Origin: Nostoc sp. CENA543
GTDB lineage: Bacteria > Cyanobacteriota > Cyanobacteriia > Cyanobacteriales > Nostocaceae
Assembly (NCBI RefSeq): GCF_002896875.1
Contig: NZ_CP023278.1
Span: 6,330,501-6,394,500 of the forward strand
Direction: 5' to 3'
Length of the DNA stretch: 64,000 nucleotides
Notes under the pieces: generated by a model
Told to the model about the DNA's origin: nothing
What the model saw: only the letters and a program-made list of their open reading frames with translations
The model's database searches: none
Translations under genes and position numbers: made by a program
Shown here: positions 47,422 to 56,499 of the stretch, piece by piece
How positions within the stretch are numbered: position 1 is the first letter of the stretch
How the letters are laid out: each line of letters begins with the position of its first letter

Positions 47422-48156
47422 ATGAGTGATTTTGTAATAAATTGTTACAATTTGGAGACGGCTTATGCTGCGTCTCTGAATCGTCCTATCCTCAATGGTG
47501 TCAATTTCCAAATCAAGCAAGGTGAGTTTGTTGTTTTACTAGGACTAAACGGTGCAGGTAAATCGACATTACTGCGATCGCTAGTGGGATTAGTTCCTTT
47601 CCAAAAAGGTGGAATCCGTATTAATGGCATAGAAATGACATCTCGGACAATATCTCAAGTCCGTCGTGATGTGGGGATGTTATTTCAAGGTGGTGGGTTA
47701 ATTCCCCAGTTATCAGCGATAGAAAACGTCTTGTGTGGCAGACTGGGAGTTAGAACCACTTGGCAGACTTTGTTGGGTTTTCCTCAACGCGATCGCAAAC
47801 TTGCTTTAGAATTACTTGAACAGCTGGGACTCAGAGACTTAGCTGATCAAAAAACCAGCAAATTAAGCGGGGGACAACAACAAAGAGTCGCGATCGCCCG
47901 TGCTTTGATTCAGTCACCACAAATTCTTCTCGCTGATGAACCCATTACCGGCTTAGATGTCATCGCTTGTCAGCAGGTGATGGAGACTTTATCACAACTG
48001 CATACCGAACAGGGGATGACAATTGTTACAGTTTTACATGATTTGGGTATAGCCGCACAATACGCCCAGCGTGCGATCGTCTTAGATGCTGGGCGTGTAG
48101 TTTATGATGGAATGTGCGATAATTTACAAGAAAAATTTGCTCAAGTTTCTCCGTGA
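47422..48156 (+). CDS. phnC: Phosphonate-type ABC transporter ATP-binding protein
   Basis: Energises the import complex. Walker A is GLNGAGKSTLLRS near residue 38, the signature LSGGQQQRVAIARAL near residue 147, Walker B ILLADEPITGLD near residue 168, and the switch His in VTVLHDLGIA. Length of 244 residues is normal. It starts at ATG 47422, 150 bases after the binding-protein gene, with a GCTGAGGATG start context. The permease gene follows after 90 bases. Confidence 0.88.
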   Translation: MSDFVINCYNLETAYAASLNRPILNGVNFQIKQGEFVVLLGLNGAGKSTLLRSLVGLVPFQKGGIRINGIEMTSRTISQVRRDVGMLFQGGGLIPQLSAIENVLCGRLGVRTTWQTLLGFPQRDRKLALELLEQLGLRDLADQKTSKLSGGQQQRVAIARALIQSPQILLADEPITGLDVIACQQVMETLSQLHTEQGMTIVTVLHDLGIAAQYAQRAIVLDAGRVVYDGMCDNLQEKFAQVSP

Positions 48157-48246
48157 GTAAGGGCAATCCCAAGCAATTGCTCGTCTGCCGATCACTTTCT
48201 CCTGAGTTTTGAGTTATTTGAGAGCGTTAACAGTTCAGTATAAACC

Positions 48247-49041
48247 ATGAGTCGATTGTTAAATTCAAAACTCTTTCGTCGTTATCCTTGGGTGAATCCC
48301 TTACTCATTTTACTAATTCTGGTGATAGTTTATGGCTGGGCATTGCGAGGACTAAAGGTTGATTTTGAACTGTTGCGTTCTAGCTGGCCTTACATCACCG
48401 ATTTCATCTCGCGACTGTTCCCCCCCGATCCAGCAGTTATTGACATAGCCATTAAAGCACTGATTGAGACTGTACAGATGTCTCTATGGGGAACAACCAT
48501 TGGCGCAATCATTTCTTTACCCATTGCTGTAGCTAGTGCCAATAATGTTGCGCCGCGTTGGTTGCAATGGTTAGCTAACTTACTGCAAAATGCTGTTCGT
48601 TCCGTCCCTTCAATTATTTTAGGATTAATTTTTGTCGCTGCTACAGGTTTAGGCGCACCCGCAGGGACATTAGCTTTAGGAATTTATACTATTGGCTATC
48701 TCGCTAAGTTCTACCAACAGGCAATTGAAGCTGTTGATTATCGCTCCTTAGAATCGTTGCAAGTTATGGGAGCATCCAGATTTCAAGTTGCTCAATACGG
48801 TATTTTGCCTCAAGTTTTACCCTTGGGTTTGGGCTATACCCTATGGATGTTTGAGTATAATATCCGCGCTGCTTCAGTTTTAGGTGTAGTCGGTGCAGGT
48901 GGGATTGGCTTTCAGTTGAAAAGTTATATTGATGGGTTTGAATACAACAAAGCCACAACGATGATGTTGGTGCTGTTGGTAGTAGTGACGGTAATTGATA
49001 GTTTTAGCAGTCAACTCCGTCGCCGTCTAGATTCGATGTAA
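48247..49041 (+). CDS. phnE: Phosphonate-type ABC transporter permease
   Basis: Inner-membrane channel of the importer. It has about six TM helices, starting with PLLILLILVIVYGWALRG near residue 16, and the BPD_transp_1 permease signature (coupling helix) around AIEAVDYRSLESLQVMGASR near residue 159-178, then FQVAQYGILPQVLP. Length of 264 residues is normal. A terminator follows. There are no C-P lyase, phosphonatase or phosphite dehydrogenase genes in the window. Confidence 0.88.
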   Translation: MSRLLNSKLFRRYPWVNPLLILLILVIVYGWALRGLKVDFELLRSSWPYITDFISRLFPPDPAVIDIAIKALIETVQMSLWGTTIGAIISLPIAVASANNVAPRWLQWLANLLQNAVRSVPSIILGLIFVAATGLGAPAGTLALGIYTIGYLAKFYQQAIEAVDYRSLESLQVMGASRFQVAQYGILPQVLPLGLGYTLWMFEYNIRAASVLGVVGAGGIGFQLKSYIDGFEYNKATTMMLVLLVVVTVIDSFSSQLRRRLDSM

Positions 49042-49053
49042 TTCGATATTAAT

Positions 49054-49079
49054 ATTGGGTTTCGCTTTGCTCAACCCAA
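49054..49079. repeat. Short palindrome after phnE
   Basis: TTGGGTT...CAACCCAA around TCGCTTTGCT, a small hairpin repeat directly after the permease gene. Confidence 0.4.
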
Positions 49080-49099
49080 CCTTGTATATTGAGATTTTT

Positions 49100-49141
49100 G
49101 ACGCTAACTGAGCCATATTGGCTGATAGCGTCTTTTTTTTT
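49100..49141 (+). terminator. Terminator of the phnDCE unit
   Basis: Stem GACGCTAACTGAGCC/GGCTGATAGCGTC (small internal loop) followed by nine T: a strong intrinsic terminator about 60 bases after the permease stop. Confidence 0.85.
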
Positions 49142-49277
49142 GCGCTTTGGAGTCTACTCTGATCCTTCAGAGACGCTAACAAAAAAATACTTCCAAAGGA
49201 AAGAACAAGAAAGCAACTATAGCTGATGCACCTTAAAAACTCATAAGTTCGATAAGTCTTTTTTACCTCTCTCCCAG

Positions 49278-49419
49278 CCCCTCTCCGACGCGGAGAGGGG
49301 AGTAAAGAGCCAAAATATCAACGAAAAATGTGATTTTTAAAGCCTGTCTCCTGCAAGGAGACAGGCTTTGATTCTTGCTCCCTTTCCCTGGTAGGGAAGG
49401 GGTTGGGGGTTAGGTTTTT
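49278..49419. repeat. Dispersed hairpin repeats, copy 2 and neighbour
   Basis: 49278-49300 is a perfect 10-bp hairpin (CCCCTCTCCG/CGGAGAGGGG). 49341-49367 is a perfect 12-bp hairpin (AGCCTGTCTCCT, loop GCA). From 49352 to 49419 the sequence repeats that at 10691-10758 almost exactly, including TTGATTCTTGCTCCC and GGGAAGGGGTTGGGGGTTAG. All are noncoding. Confidence 0.75.
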
Positions 49420-49461
49420 CGTTAACTTTTCCACATAACGTGAAAATCTACGCATAAAAAT

Positions 49462-49528
49462 GAGGAATTTGCAAATTATATTTATGTAGATATATGAAGA
49501 GTATATCTACAACTGTTGCAAATTCCTC
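49462..49528. repeat. Nested double palindrome
   Basis: Outer arms GAGGAATTTGCAA (49462-49474) and TTGCAAATTCCTC (49516-49528) are a perfect 13-bp pair. Inside them is a perfect 10-bp pair TGTAGATATA (49485-49494) and TATATCTACA (49502-49511), loop TGAAGAG. It is 60 bases beyond the end of the minus-strand ferredoxin-like gene and could be its terminator, a cruciform, or a mobile palindrome. Confidence 0.6.
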
Positions 49529-49587
49529 GCAAGTTTTTCAGCCGATTATTTAGAGAACACACTAAATTGCCTTTCAAAAATTTATCA

Positions 49588-50214
49588 TTAAATCGTAGCT
49601 ACTTTGACAAATGTTTCATTAAAATGTGGTTGAGATGCTGTTACTTGCTCGTCTTCTCGACTAGGACGGGCAAAATGCTTATCTATAAGTAATGGCACTT
49701 GATCGGCACGAATACTGCTGTAGCGTGTTTTGTCGGGCATGACTAAATTTGGCCCGGCTTTGCAGTTTTTCATACATCCAGTAGCTTTAATTGTTACTTG
49801 GTCTTCTAAACCGCGATCGCTTAAAGCTGATTCTAATGCTTGACAAAGCCGATTTCCGCCACGTTTCATGCAATCGGACTTTTGACACATCAAAATTGTG
49901 GCTTTTGTTTTCGGTGGTTGCGGTGGTTGCGGTGCGGAGATAGTACCAGTCGCAGCCATCACCCGTTCTGCTTTGAATTTGACTTGACCACTTTTGCGAT
50001 CGCATTTTTTCTCACCCACTACCTGTAACCAAGTTCCAGGCTGCAACCGCCAGTCAAAAGTATACCTTAAATTTTTAGCCAGTTTAACGTAACATTCCCC
50101 GTCATAAGTCCCTAGCAATAAACCTTTGAGCTTATAACCATCCTCAATCACAAAATCAACGAATCTACCCTCAAGACAAAATTCTGTTACTTCTTTGCTG
50201 TGATATACACCCAT
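49588..50214 (-). CDS. Protein with C-terminal thioredoxin-like [2Fe-2S] ferredoxin domain
   Basis: 208 residues. The N-terminal 95 residues (LEGRFVDFVIEDGYKLKGLL, then YVKLAKNLRYTF) form a separate domain that I do not recognise. After a Pro-rich linker comes the thioredoxin-like ferredoxin domain with four cysteines: ILMCQKSDCMKRGG near residues 107-120 and KATGCMKNCKAGPNLVM near residues 143-158. It should bind a 2Fe-2S cluster and carry electrons; the partner is unknown. Its start at ATG 50214 lies 70 bases before the next minus-strand gene's stop. Confidence 0.82.
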   Translation of the reverse strand: MGVYHSKEVTEFCLEGRFVDFVIEDGYKLKGLLLGTYDGECYVKLAKNLRYTFDWRLQPGTWLQVVGEKKCDRKSGQVKFKAERVMAATGTISAPQPPQPPKTKATILMCQKSDCMKRGGNRLCQALESALSDRGLEDQVTIKATGCMKNCKAGPNLVMPDKTRYSSIRADQVPLLIDKHFARPSREDEQVTASQPHFNETFVKVATI

Positions 50215-50284
50215 ATACTTTTACCCCTTACTAACTAACTTTGAGTTTGATTCATCCTGTAGCAGTTATGAACTGAAAAACCTT

Positions 50285-50557
50285 CTACCAGCCGCGTTTC
50301 AGCACCGAAATTAAATCTTGACGAGTAGCAGTAAACTGCTGCATTACACTCCAAAACTGCACAGCAGCTAAAGGAGAGTTAATTTCCACCTTCAATGGTT
50401 GATTAGCTTCGCACCAACAGGGAATTTCTAACTCCTGCAAGCGTTGATAAACTTGCCAACGGTCTAACCAATTAACTTCTACAGTGTGAATCTGTGTGAT
50501 TTGTGAAAGGAATGATTGCAAGCGAATATCCCCCAAAGTGCAACTAAATTGCAACAA
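50285..50557 (-). CDS. Small hypothetical protein
   Basis: 90 residues with two Trp/Leu-rich segments (VEVNWLDRWQVYQRLQELEI and FTATRQDLISVLKRGW), no signal or TM helix. The start is a TTG at 50557 without a clear ribosome-binding site; the frame is open for about 17 more codons upstream, but they contain no ATG or GTG. It lies just upstream of the ferredoxin-like gene on the same strand and may be co-transcribed with it. The family is not recognised. Confidence 0.55.
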   Translation of the reverse strand: MLQFSCTLGDIRLQSFLSQITQIHTVEVNWLDRWQVYQRLQELEIPCWCEANQPLKVEINSPLAAVQFWSVMQQFTATRQDLISVLKRGW

Positions 50558-51242
50558 ATACCGTATGACTACTCCCCATACCTCAAAAAATTCTGAAGTA
50601 CAGTTCTCCTATTTAGGATAACCTAAGTGCAAACAATTCTCAGTTAGTTTGATAAAAAAAATCAAAATTTTGTAAAAATTCTCTACGAAACTTACAAATG
50701 ACACTCAAATAGCATGATTGTGCGGCTGAATTTTTCCAGATTTCATCAAAAGTCTATGAAGAGTGAAAATGGTTGTCTTTTACCAGCCAATCTGCTCTCT
50801 GAGAGAGACTTTAGGGTAAAAATCGGGTATTTCAGCTAGTTAAAGCCCAAAAGTCTCCATTTTTCAGGGTAAACGGTGATTCTATACCTCTGCTGCTCCA
50901 GGGCGGGGATATTGTCTCTGGGGAAGTCTCAAAATCTGCTGTTTATCTTCACAGAGAATAGATAACTCATGAGAGATAAAAACTCTTTGGTATTGATATA
51001 TGAATTGAAATGTCAATACATCTAAGTAAATAACTTGATAACTAAATAAACTTAACCAAATGTTAATTAAATATTAATTAATGTATGCACATTCATGCAC
51101 TTTTAGGAAATTTGCTTTGAAACTTTGCTCACAAAAAATTTCAAAATCTATGCTAAAGATAGGGGCGAATTTCATTTTTATGGTGTTAATATGTAGGGAC
51201 TTAACAGTTACAAACATTAACTGTTGAAAAGCGAGGAGAGCA
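50558..51242. other. Upstream region of the dps gene
   Basis: About 685 bases, A+T-rich, no gene. A direct low-complexity patch (TTAATTAAATATTAATTAAT) lies near 51064. The last part should hold the dps promoter (see 51125-51154). Confidence 0.45.
51125..51154 (+). promoter_or_regulatory. Candidate sigma-70-type promoter of dps
   Basis: TTGCTC at 51125-51130 and TATGCT at 51149-51154 with 18 bases between them, about 90 bases before the dps start codon. The match is moderate and no mapped transcript supports it. Confidence 0.3.
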
Positions 51243-51797
51243 ATGGCTGATACACAAACTTTGTTACAAAATTTTGGTCAAGTTTACGACAATCCAGTAT
51301 TACTAGATCGCAGCGTTACTGCACCAGTCACCGAAGGATTAAACGTGCTTCTGGCTAGCTTTCAAGCATTGTACTTGCAGTATCAAAAGCACCATTTTGT
51401 AGTTGAAGGTGCAGAATTTCACTCACTGCATGAGTTTTTTAATGAAAGCTATCAAGAAGTTCAAGACCACATCCATGAAATTGGTGAGCGTTTAAATGGG
51501 TTAGGTGGTGTACCTGCGGCGACTTTCAGTAAGTTGGCAGAATTAACCTGTTTTGAGCAAGAATCTGATGGTGTCTATTCTTCCCGCAAGATGGTAGAAA
51601 ACGACCTAGCAGCAGAACAAGCAGTCATCAACGTTATCCGTCGTCAAGCTGCTCAAGCAGAGAGTCTAGGCGATCGCGGTACGCGCTATATGTATGAAAA
51701 AATTCTTCTAAAAACTGAGGAAAGAGCTTATCATTTGGCTCACTTCTTAGCTAAAGACAGTTTAACCTTGGGTTTTGTTCAACCTGCCCAAAATTAA
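51243..51797 (+). CDS. dps: Dps-family DNA-protection/ferritin-like protein
   Basis: Dodecameric mini-ferritin that oxidises ferrous iron, removes hydrogen peroxide and protects DNA in stress. The core helix has [20 protein letters not shown] near residues 55-74 and [20 protein letters not shown] near residue 78, the ferroxidase ligands of the family (His, Asp and Glu). A longer N-terminal arm is present (184 residues in total). ATG 51243 follows GAGGAGAG. The gene order dps-carB-sigD matches what I recall as alr3808-alr3810 in Anabaena PCC 7120. Confidence 0.93.
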   Translation: MADTQTLLQNFGQVYDNPVLLDRSVTAPVTEGLNVLLASFQALYLQYQKHHFVVEGAEFHSLHEFFNESYQEVQDHIHEIGERLNGLGGVPAATFSKLAELTCFEQESDGVYSSRKMVENDLAAEQAVINVIRRQAAQAESLGDRGTRYMYEKILLKTEERAYHLAHFLAKDSLTLGFVQPAQN

Positions 51798-51851
51798 TTC
51801 CCTGGTAATTGAGATTTAGTTATTTCATCAGACTGGATTGATAGAAATATG

Positions 51852-51890
51852 ACAAAAGGTAGAAGGTGTAGAAGCTTTCTACCTTTTGTT
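51852..51890 (+). terminator. Terminator after dps
   Basis: Perfect 13-bp stem ACAAAAGGTAGAA/TTCTACCTTTTGT with a 12-base loop, followed by a T-rich tail (TATTTCT). 55 bases after the stop codon. Confidence 0.75.
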
Positions 51891-52167
51891 ATTTCTACCT
51901 GTATCAATCACTCTCAAGCAATTGCTAAATATTAGCAATTACTTAATTGATAATATTTGTACTTGTGATGACATCAGGAAAAATTTGCTAACTTGAAAAA
52001 AATATTTAGAAATTCCATAACACCAGCCAAAAATCATAGTTAGAATGCAGATAAGTGTCACTAGTAATTTAAATTATTGAGAATTATTTGAAATTAATCT
52101 ATGCACAAATTAAAAAATATTCTTGTAAAGACATTTAACTTCAAAAAGTTATGAAAAATAAATATTA

Positions 52168-52240
52168 GTTATGGGGGATTGGGGACTGGGGATTGGGGAC
52201 TAGGGACTGGGTAAGAAATTCCCCCCTGCTCCCTGCCCCC
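52168..52240. repeat. STRR patch upstream of carB
   Basis: GGGGATT/GGGGACT heptamers at 52171-52210 followed by a CCCCCTGCTCCCTGCCCCCC patch. The gap 51891-52363 contains nothing else that I can support, apart from the carB promoter it should carry. Confidence 0.75.
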
Positions 52241-52363
52241 CGCCCCCTGTCCAATTAATGCCCCATATCCAATTTGAGAAAACTTGATAATAAACAACAC
52301 TAGAGGTGTGAAACAACTTTAAAATAGTCAGGATTTGTATTCTCGTACTCCAACCCAACGACT

Positions 52364-55300
52364 ATGCCCCGCCGTCAAGACCTCCAGAAAATACTATTAT
52401 TAGGATCTGGCCCGATTGTGATTGGTCAAGCCTGTGAGTTTGACTATTCTGGAACTCAAGCCTGTAAAGCTTTGCGAGAGGAGGGTTATGAAGTTGTACT
52501 GGTTAATTCCAACCCAGCAACTATCATGACCGACCCGGAAACAGCCGATCGCACTTACATTGAACCGCTAACGCCAGAACTAGTAGCCAAAGTCATCGCT
52601 AAAGAGCGTCCAGACGCGCTGTTACCAACAATGGGTGGACAGACAGCCCTGAATCTGGCGGTCGCTCTAGCGAAAAATGGCGTTTTAGAGCAATATAACG
52701 TGGAATTAATTGGTGCGAAGTTAGACGCGATTGAAAAAGCCGAAGACCGTAAACTCTTCAATGATGCAATGGCGAAAATTGGGGTGAAAGTTTGTCCTAG
52801 TGGTACAGCCTCATCCTTAGAAGAAGCCAAAGCGATCGCCCAACGCATCGGCACCTATCCTTTAATTATCCGTCCAGCTTTTACTATGGGTGGTACGGGT
52901 GGCGGTATCGCCTACAACCAAGAAGAATTTGAGGAAATGGCACAAGTCGGGATTGATGCCAGTCCCGTTTCCCAAATTCTCATCGATCAATCCCTCCTGG
53001 GCTGGAAGGAATATGAACTAGAAGTCATGCGCGACTTAGCAGATAACGTAGTAATTATCTGTTCTATTGAAAACCTCGACCCAATGGGGATTCACACAGG
53101 CGATTCGATCACCGTCGCCCCCGCCCAAACCCTCACCGATAAAGAATACCAACGGCTGCGGGATATGGCGATTAAAATCATCCGCGAGATTGGGGTAGAA
53201 ACTGGTGGTTCTAATATTCAATTTGCCGTTAACCCAGTGGATGGGGATGTCGTTGTCATTGAAATGAATCCCCGTGTGTCTCGCAGTTCGGCCTTGGCTT
53301 CTAAGGCTACGGGTTTTCCAATTGCCAAGATGGCGGCGAAATTGGCTGTGGGTTACAGCTTGGATGAAATTAAAAACGACATCACCAAAAAAACCCCAGC
53401 TTCCTTTGAACCGACAATTGACTACGTTGTCACCAAAGTTCCCCGCTTCGCCTTTGAGAAATTCCCTGGTTCTGAACCCGTACTTACTACCCAAATGAAA
53501 TCCGTCGGGGAGGCGATGGCCATTGGGCGGACTTTTAACGAATCCTTCCAAAAAGCTTTGCGTTCTCTCGAAACTGGACGCGCCGGCTGGGGTTGTGACA
53601 AAGCCGAAAAACTACCCAGTGGCGAACAAATCCGCGCCTTGTTACGCACACCCAACCCCGATCGCATTTTTGCCTTGCGTCATGCTTTGCAATTGGGGAT
53701 TACCAGTGAGGAAATCTACGAACTCACAGGAATTGACCCTTGGTTCTTAGATAAAATGCAGCAAATTTTAGAGGTGGAAAAATTCCTCAAGCGGACACCC
53801 CTCAAGCAGTTGACTAAAGAGCAAATGTATGGGGTCAAGCGTGAAGGATTTAGCGATCGCCAAATTGCTTTCGCCACCAAAACCACCGAAGACGAAGTGC
53901 GCGCCTATCGCCAAGAATTAGGAGTCATCCCCGTTTACAAAACCGTTGATACCTGTGCGGCGGAATTTGAAGCCTTTACACCTTATTACTATTCCACCTA
54001 CGAAGAAGAAACCGAAGTCTTGCCAGCCAGCAAACCCAAAGTCATGATTTTGGGAGGCGGCCCCAACCGCATCGGTCAAGGAATTGAATTTGATTATTGT
54101 TGCTGTCATGCTTCCTATGCCTTGAAGGGTGCAGGCTATGAAACCATCATGGTCAACTCCAACCCTGAGACAGTTTCTACCGATTACGATACCAGCGATC
54201 GCCTGTACTTTGAACCGTTAACTAAAGAAGATGTCCTCAACATCATCGAAGCAGAGAACCCAGTCGGAATCATCGTCCAATTCGGCGGACAAACGCCGTT
54301 AAAGTTAGCATTACCACTGCAACAAGCACTCAGCACTCACAACTCAATACTTAGCACTCAGATTTGGGGAACATCCCCCGATTCTATCGACACCGCCGAA
54401 GACCGCGAACGGTTTGAGCAGATTTTAAAACAATTAAATATTGCTCAACCACCCAATGGAATTGCCCGCAGTTATGAAGACGCGTTAATTGTGGCGAAAC
54501 GCATCGGCTATCCTGTGGTGGTACGTCCTAGTTACGTATTGGGGGGACGGGCGATGGAAATCGTCTACTCCGATGCAGAATTGGAACGTTACATGACCTT
54601 TGCGGTACAGGTAGAGCCAGACCATCCCATCTTAATTGATAAATTCCTCGAAAACGCCATTGAAGTTGACGTAGATGCGATCGCTGACCACACCGGACGG
54701 GTAGTGATTGGTGGCATCATGGAACACATCGAGCAAGCGGGAATCCACTCAGGAGACTCGGCTTGTTCTCTGCCGTCAATTTCCCTGCCGCCAGCCGTAC
54801 TGAATCAAATCCGCACTTGGACTATTCAACTAGCACAAGCACTTTCTGTAGTGGGTTTGATGAATATTCAGTTTGCTGTTCTTGGTGCTAGCAGTTATTC
54901 TCCCCAAGTGTATATTTTAGAAGCTAACCCCCGCGCTTCTCGGACAGTACCTTTTGTTTCCAAAGCTACAGGTGTCCCCTTGGCGAAATTAGCATCTTTA
55001 GTTATGTCAGGGAAAACCTTAGAAGAACTGAACTTTACCCAAGAAGTCATTCCCCAGCACATCGCCGTCAAAGAAGCCGTCTTGCCCTTTAATAAATTCC
55101 CTGGAACTGATACAATATTAGGCCCAGAGATGCGCTCAACTGGTGAGGTAATGGGCATCGATAGCGATTTTGGTCGCGCCTTTGCCAAAGCAGAATTAGG
55201 TGCTGGAGAGCGTTTGCCCCTCACAGGAACGGTATTTGTCTCCATGAGCGATCGCGATAAAGCCGCCGCCGTTCCCGTAGTCAAAGAATTCATCGACTTA

Positions 55301-55618
55301 GGCTTCAAAGTTATGGCCACCTTCGGCACGCGCCAAGTTTTAAAAGAGCATGGCTTAAACGTCGAGTTAGTCTTAAAACTACATGAAGGTCGTCCCCACG
55401 TAGTTGATGCCATCAAAAACCAGAAAATCCAGCTGATTATCAACACGCCATCTGGGGAAGAAGCCCAAACTGATGCGAGATTAATCCGCCGCACAGGTTT
55501 AGCCTACAAAATCCCCATCATCACCACCATCGCCGGTGCAAAGGCCACTGTTGCAGCTATCCGTTCCATGCAAAATACCACCTTGGATGTAAAAGTCATT
55601 CAGGAATACTGCTCGTAG
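52364..55618 (+). CDS. carB: Carbamoyl phosphate synthase large subunit
   Basis: Makes carbamoyl phosphate from bicarbonate, ATP and ammonia delivered by CarA, for arginine and pyrimidine synthesis. The start [20 protein letters not shown], two ATP-grasp halves (the second begins [20 protein letters not shown] near residue 560) and a C-terminal MGS regulatory domain (residues 945-1084) are all present. Length of 1084 residues is normal. Residues 654-665 ([12 protein letters not shown] region) are encoded by five STRR heptamers at a surface loop. It lies between dps and sigD. CarA is not in the window. Confidence 0.97.
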   Translation: MPRRQDLQKILLLGSGPIVIGQACEFDYSGTQACKALREEGYEVVLVNSNPATIMTDPETADRTYIEPLTPELVAKVIAKERPDALLPTMGGQTALNLAVALAKNGVLEQYNVELIGAKLDAIEKAEDRKLFNDAMAKIGVKVCPSGTASSLEEAKAIAQRIGTYPLIIRPAFTMGGTGGGIAYNQEEFEEMAQVGIDASPVSQILIDQSLLGWKEYELEVMRDLADNVVIICSIENLDPMGIHTGDSITVAPAQTLTDKEYQRLRDMAIKIIREIGVETGGSNIQFAVNPVDGDVVVIEMNPRVSRSSALASKATGFPIAKMAAKLAVGYSLDEIKNDITKKTPASFEPTIDYVVTKVPRFAFEKFPGSEPVLTTQMKSVGEAMAIGRTFNESFQKALRSLETGRAGWGCDKAEKLPSGEQIRALLRTPNPDRIFALRHALQLGITSEEIYELTGIDPWFLDKMQQILEVEKFLKRTPLKQLTKEQMYGVKREGFSDRQIAFATKTTEDEVRAYRQELGVIPVYKTVDTCAAEFEAFTPYYYSTYEEETEVLPASKPKVMILGGGPNRIGQGIEFDYCCCHASYALKGAGYETIMVNSNPETVSTDYDTSDRLYFEPLTKEDVLNIIEAENPVGIIVQFGGQTPLKLALPLQQALSTHNSILSTQIWGTSPDSIDTAEDRERFEQILKQLNIAQPPNGIARSYEDALIVAKRIGYPVVVRPSYVLGGRAMEIVYSDAELERYMTFAVQVEPDHPILIDKFLENAIEVDVDAIADHTGRVVIGGIMEHIEQAGIHSGDSACSLPSISLPPAVLNQIRTWTIQLAQALSVVGLMNIQFAVLGASSYSPQVYILEANPRASRTVPFVSKATGVPLAKLASLVMSGKTLEELNFTQEVIPQHIAVKEAVLPFNKFPGTDTILGPEMRSTGEVMGIDSDFGRAFAKAELGAGERLPLTGTVFVSMSDRDKAAAVPVVKEFIDLGFKVMATFGTRQVLKEHGLNVELVLKLHEGRPHVVDAIKNQKIQLIINTPSGEEAQTDARLIRRTGLAYKIPIITTIAGAKATVAAIRSMQNTTLDVKVIQEYCS
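54325..54361 (+). repeat. STRR heptamers inside carB
   Basis: Five units AGCACTC AGCACTC, ACAACTC, AATACTT and AGCACTC in a row, of the same type as the intergenic array at 32688-32745. They replace a short loop before the segment [17 protein letters not shown]. Confidence 0.8.
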
Positions 55619-55677
55619 TTATAGGAGGCAGGGAGGGGGCCTGTTTTTTTACGTTGTGTACCAAAAACCTTGGTTTT

Positions 55678-55715
55678 GGGGTGTAAGGGTGTAAGGGTGT
55701 AAGGGTATAGGGGTG
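55678..55715. repeat. GGTGTAA heptamer array after carB
   Basis: Four tandem GGTGTAA-type units (TAAGGGTGTAAGGGTGTAAG) about 60 bases after the carB stop. Similar units occur at 61190-61240. Confidence 0.8.
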
Positions 55716-55793
55716 AGTGAAACAATGATTCTCTCGTTAGTCTGAGAGTCATCACTCACTGCTGGGTAAAAACCTACACTTGTGAGGGGCAGG

Positions 55794-55900
55794 GGGCAAG
55801 CAGGAAGTGTGGGAGGGGTGGGAGGGGTGGGAGGATAGGGAAGAAATCTTTCCCCCTCTCTCCCCACACTCCCCACACTTCCCCATCTTCCCAGTCCCCA
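55794..55900. repeat. Dispersed repeat of about 100 bp, copy 1
   Basis: GGGCAAGCAGGAAGTGTGGG, then GTGGGAGGATAGGGAAGAAA, then TCTTTCCCCC and CACACTTCCCCATCTTCCCA. The same sequence is at 63147-63236; this copy has one extra 9-base GGGGTGGGA unit and a few extra bases in the centre. It can fold as a long hairpin because the halves are complementary in part. Confidence 0.75.
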
Positions 55901-56499
55901 ATCCCCAATCCCCAGTCCCCAAACCCCATCGAATCTACACAAAGCAGTATTTACAAGGAAAATTAAGTAATTATTATAGAAAAATAATTATTGTTTTTAT
56001 TGAGATATTTTAACAAATATGAGGAAGTGATCACTCTCTGCGGAAACTTCACCAGCTAGTTCCAGTCAAAGTTAGCTAGAGTGTTCGGTTGTGAGGTTAA
56101 AGTAGCTGGCGGGTATTCCCGTAATCGGGAAGTATCACAACTATTTGCTTGATTCAGGATGAAATGAGTTTTTTTACAGTGTACTATTTTAGTAGTACAC
56201 TGGGAATGATTGATTTACCTATATCTTGATGCGTGCAGAAATTTATGATTACCAGTACCCAAAAACCTCTCATAAATGTTACAATTTTTAACAAATATTA
56301 GATACAAACATTTTTGTATTCCTATTGTTTATCTAACCCTAGATACTTGTACAGACCAGGAAATAACTGTAACTTCTAGCAGTTAAAGACCCACTGAAGA
56401 TCCTTATAGCAACTGAGATTCATCGGTTGCACAAATTGTAAACAATAACAGACATCCCAGTTTAGCTGGGTAGTACCGGCAAAGAGCATCTATCAGTTA
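55901..56499. other. Upstream region of the sigma factor gene
   Basis: About 600 bases without a gene. Two hairpins: TTCCCG/CGGGAA at 56116-56131 and the perfect 10-bp palindrome at 56177-56202 (own entry). The sigD promoter should be in the last 300 bases. Confidence 0.45.
56177..56202 (+). promoter_or_regulatory. Perfect palindrome upstream of the sigma factor gene
   Basis: CAGTGTACTA/TAGTACACTG with a six-base centre, about 300 bases before the start. It is symmetrical like a dimeric repressor operator, but it does not match GTAN8TAC (NtcA) or the cyanobacterial LexA box as I know them. A transcript hairpin is the other possibility. Confidence 0.35.

Noticed and set aside
56177-56202. NtcA or LexA box upstream of the sigma factor gene
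   Set aside because: The spacing does not fit GTAN8TAC, and the inner spacing does not fit the cyanobacterial LexA pattern I know.
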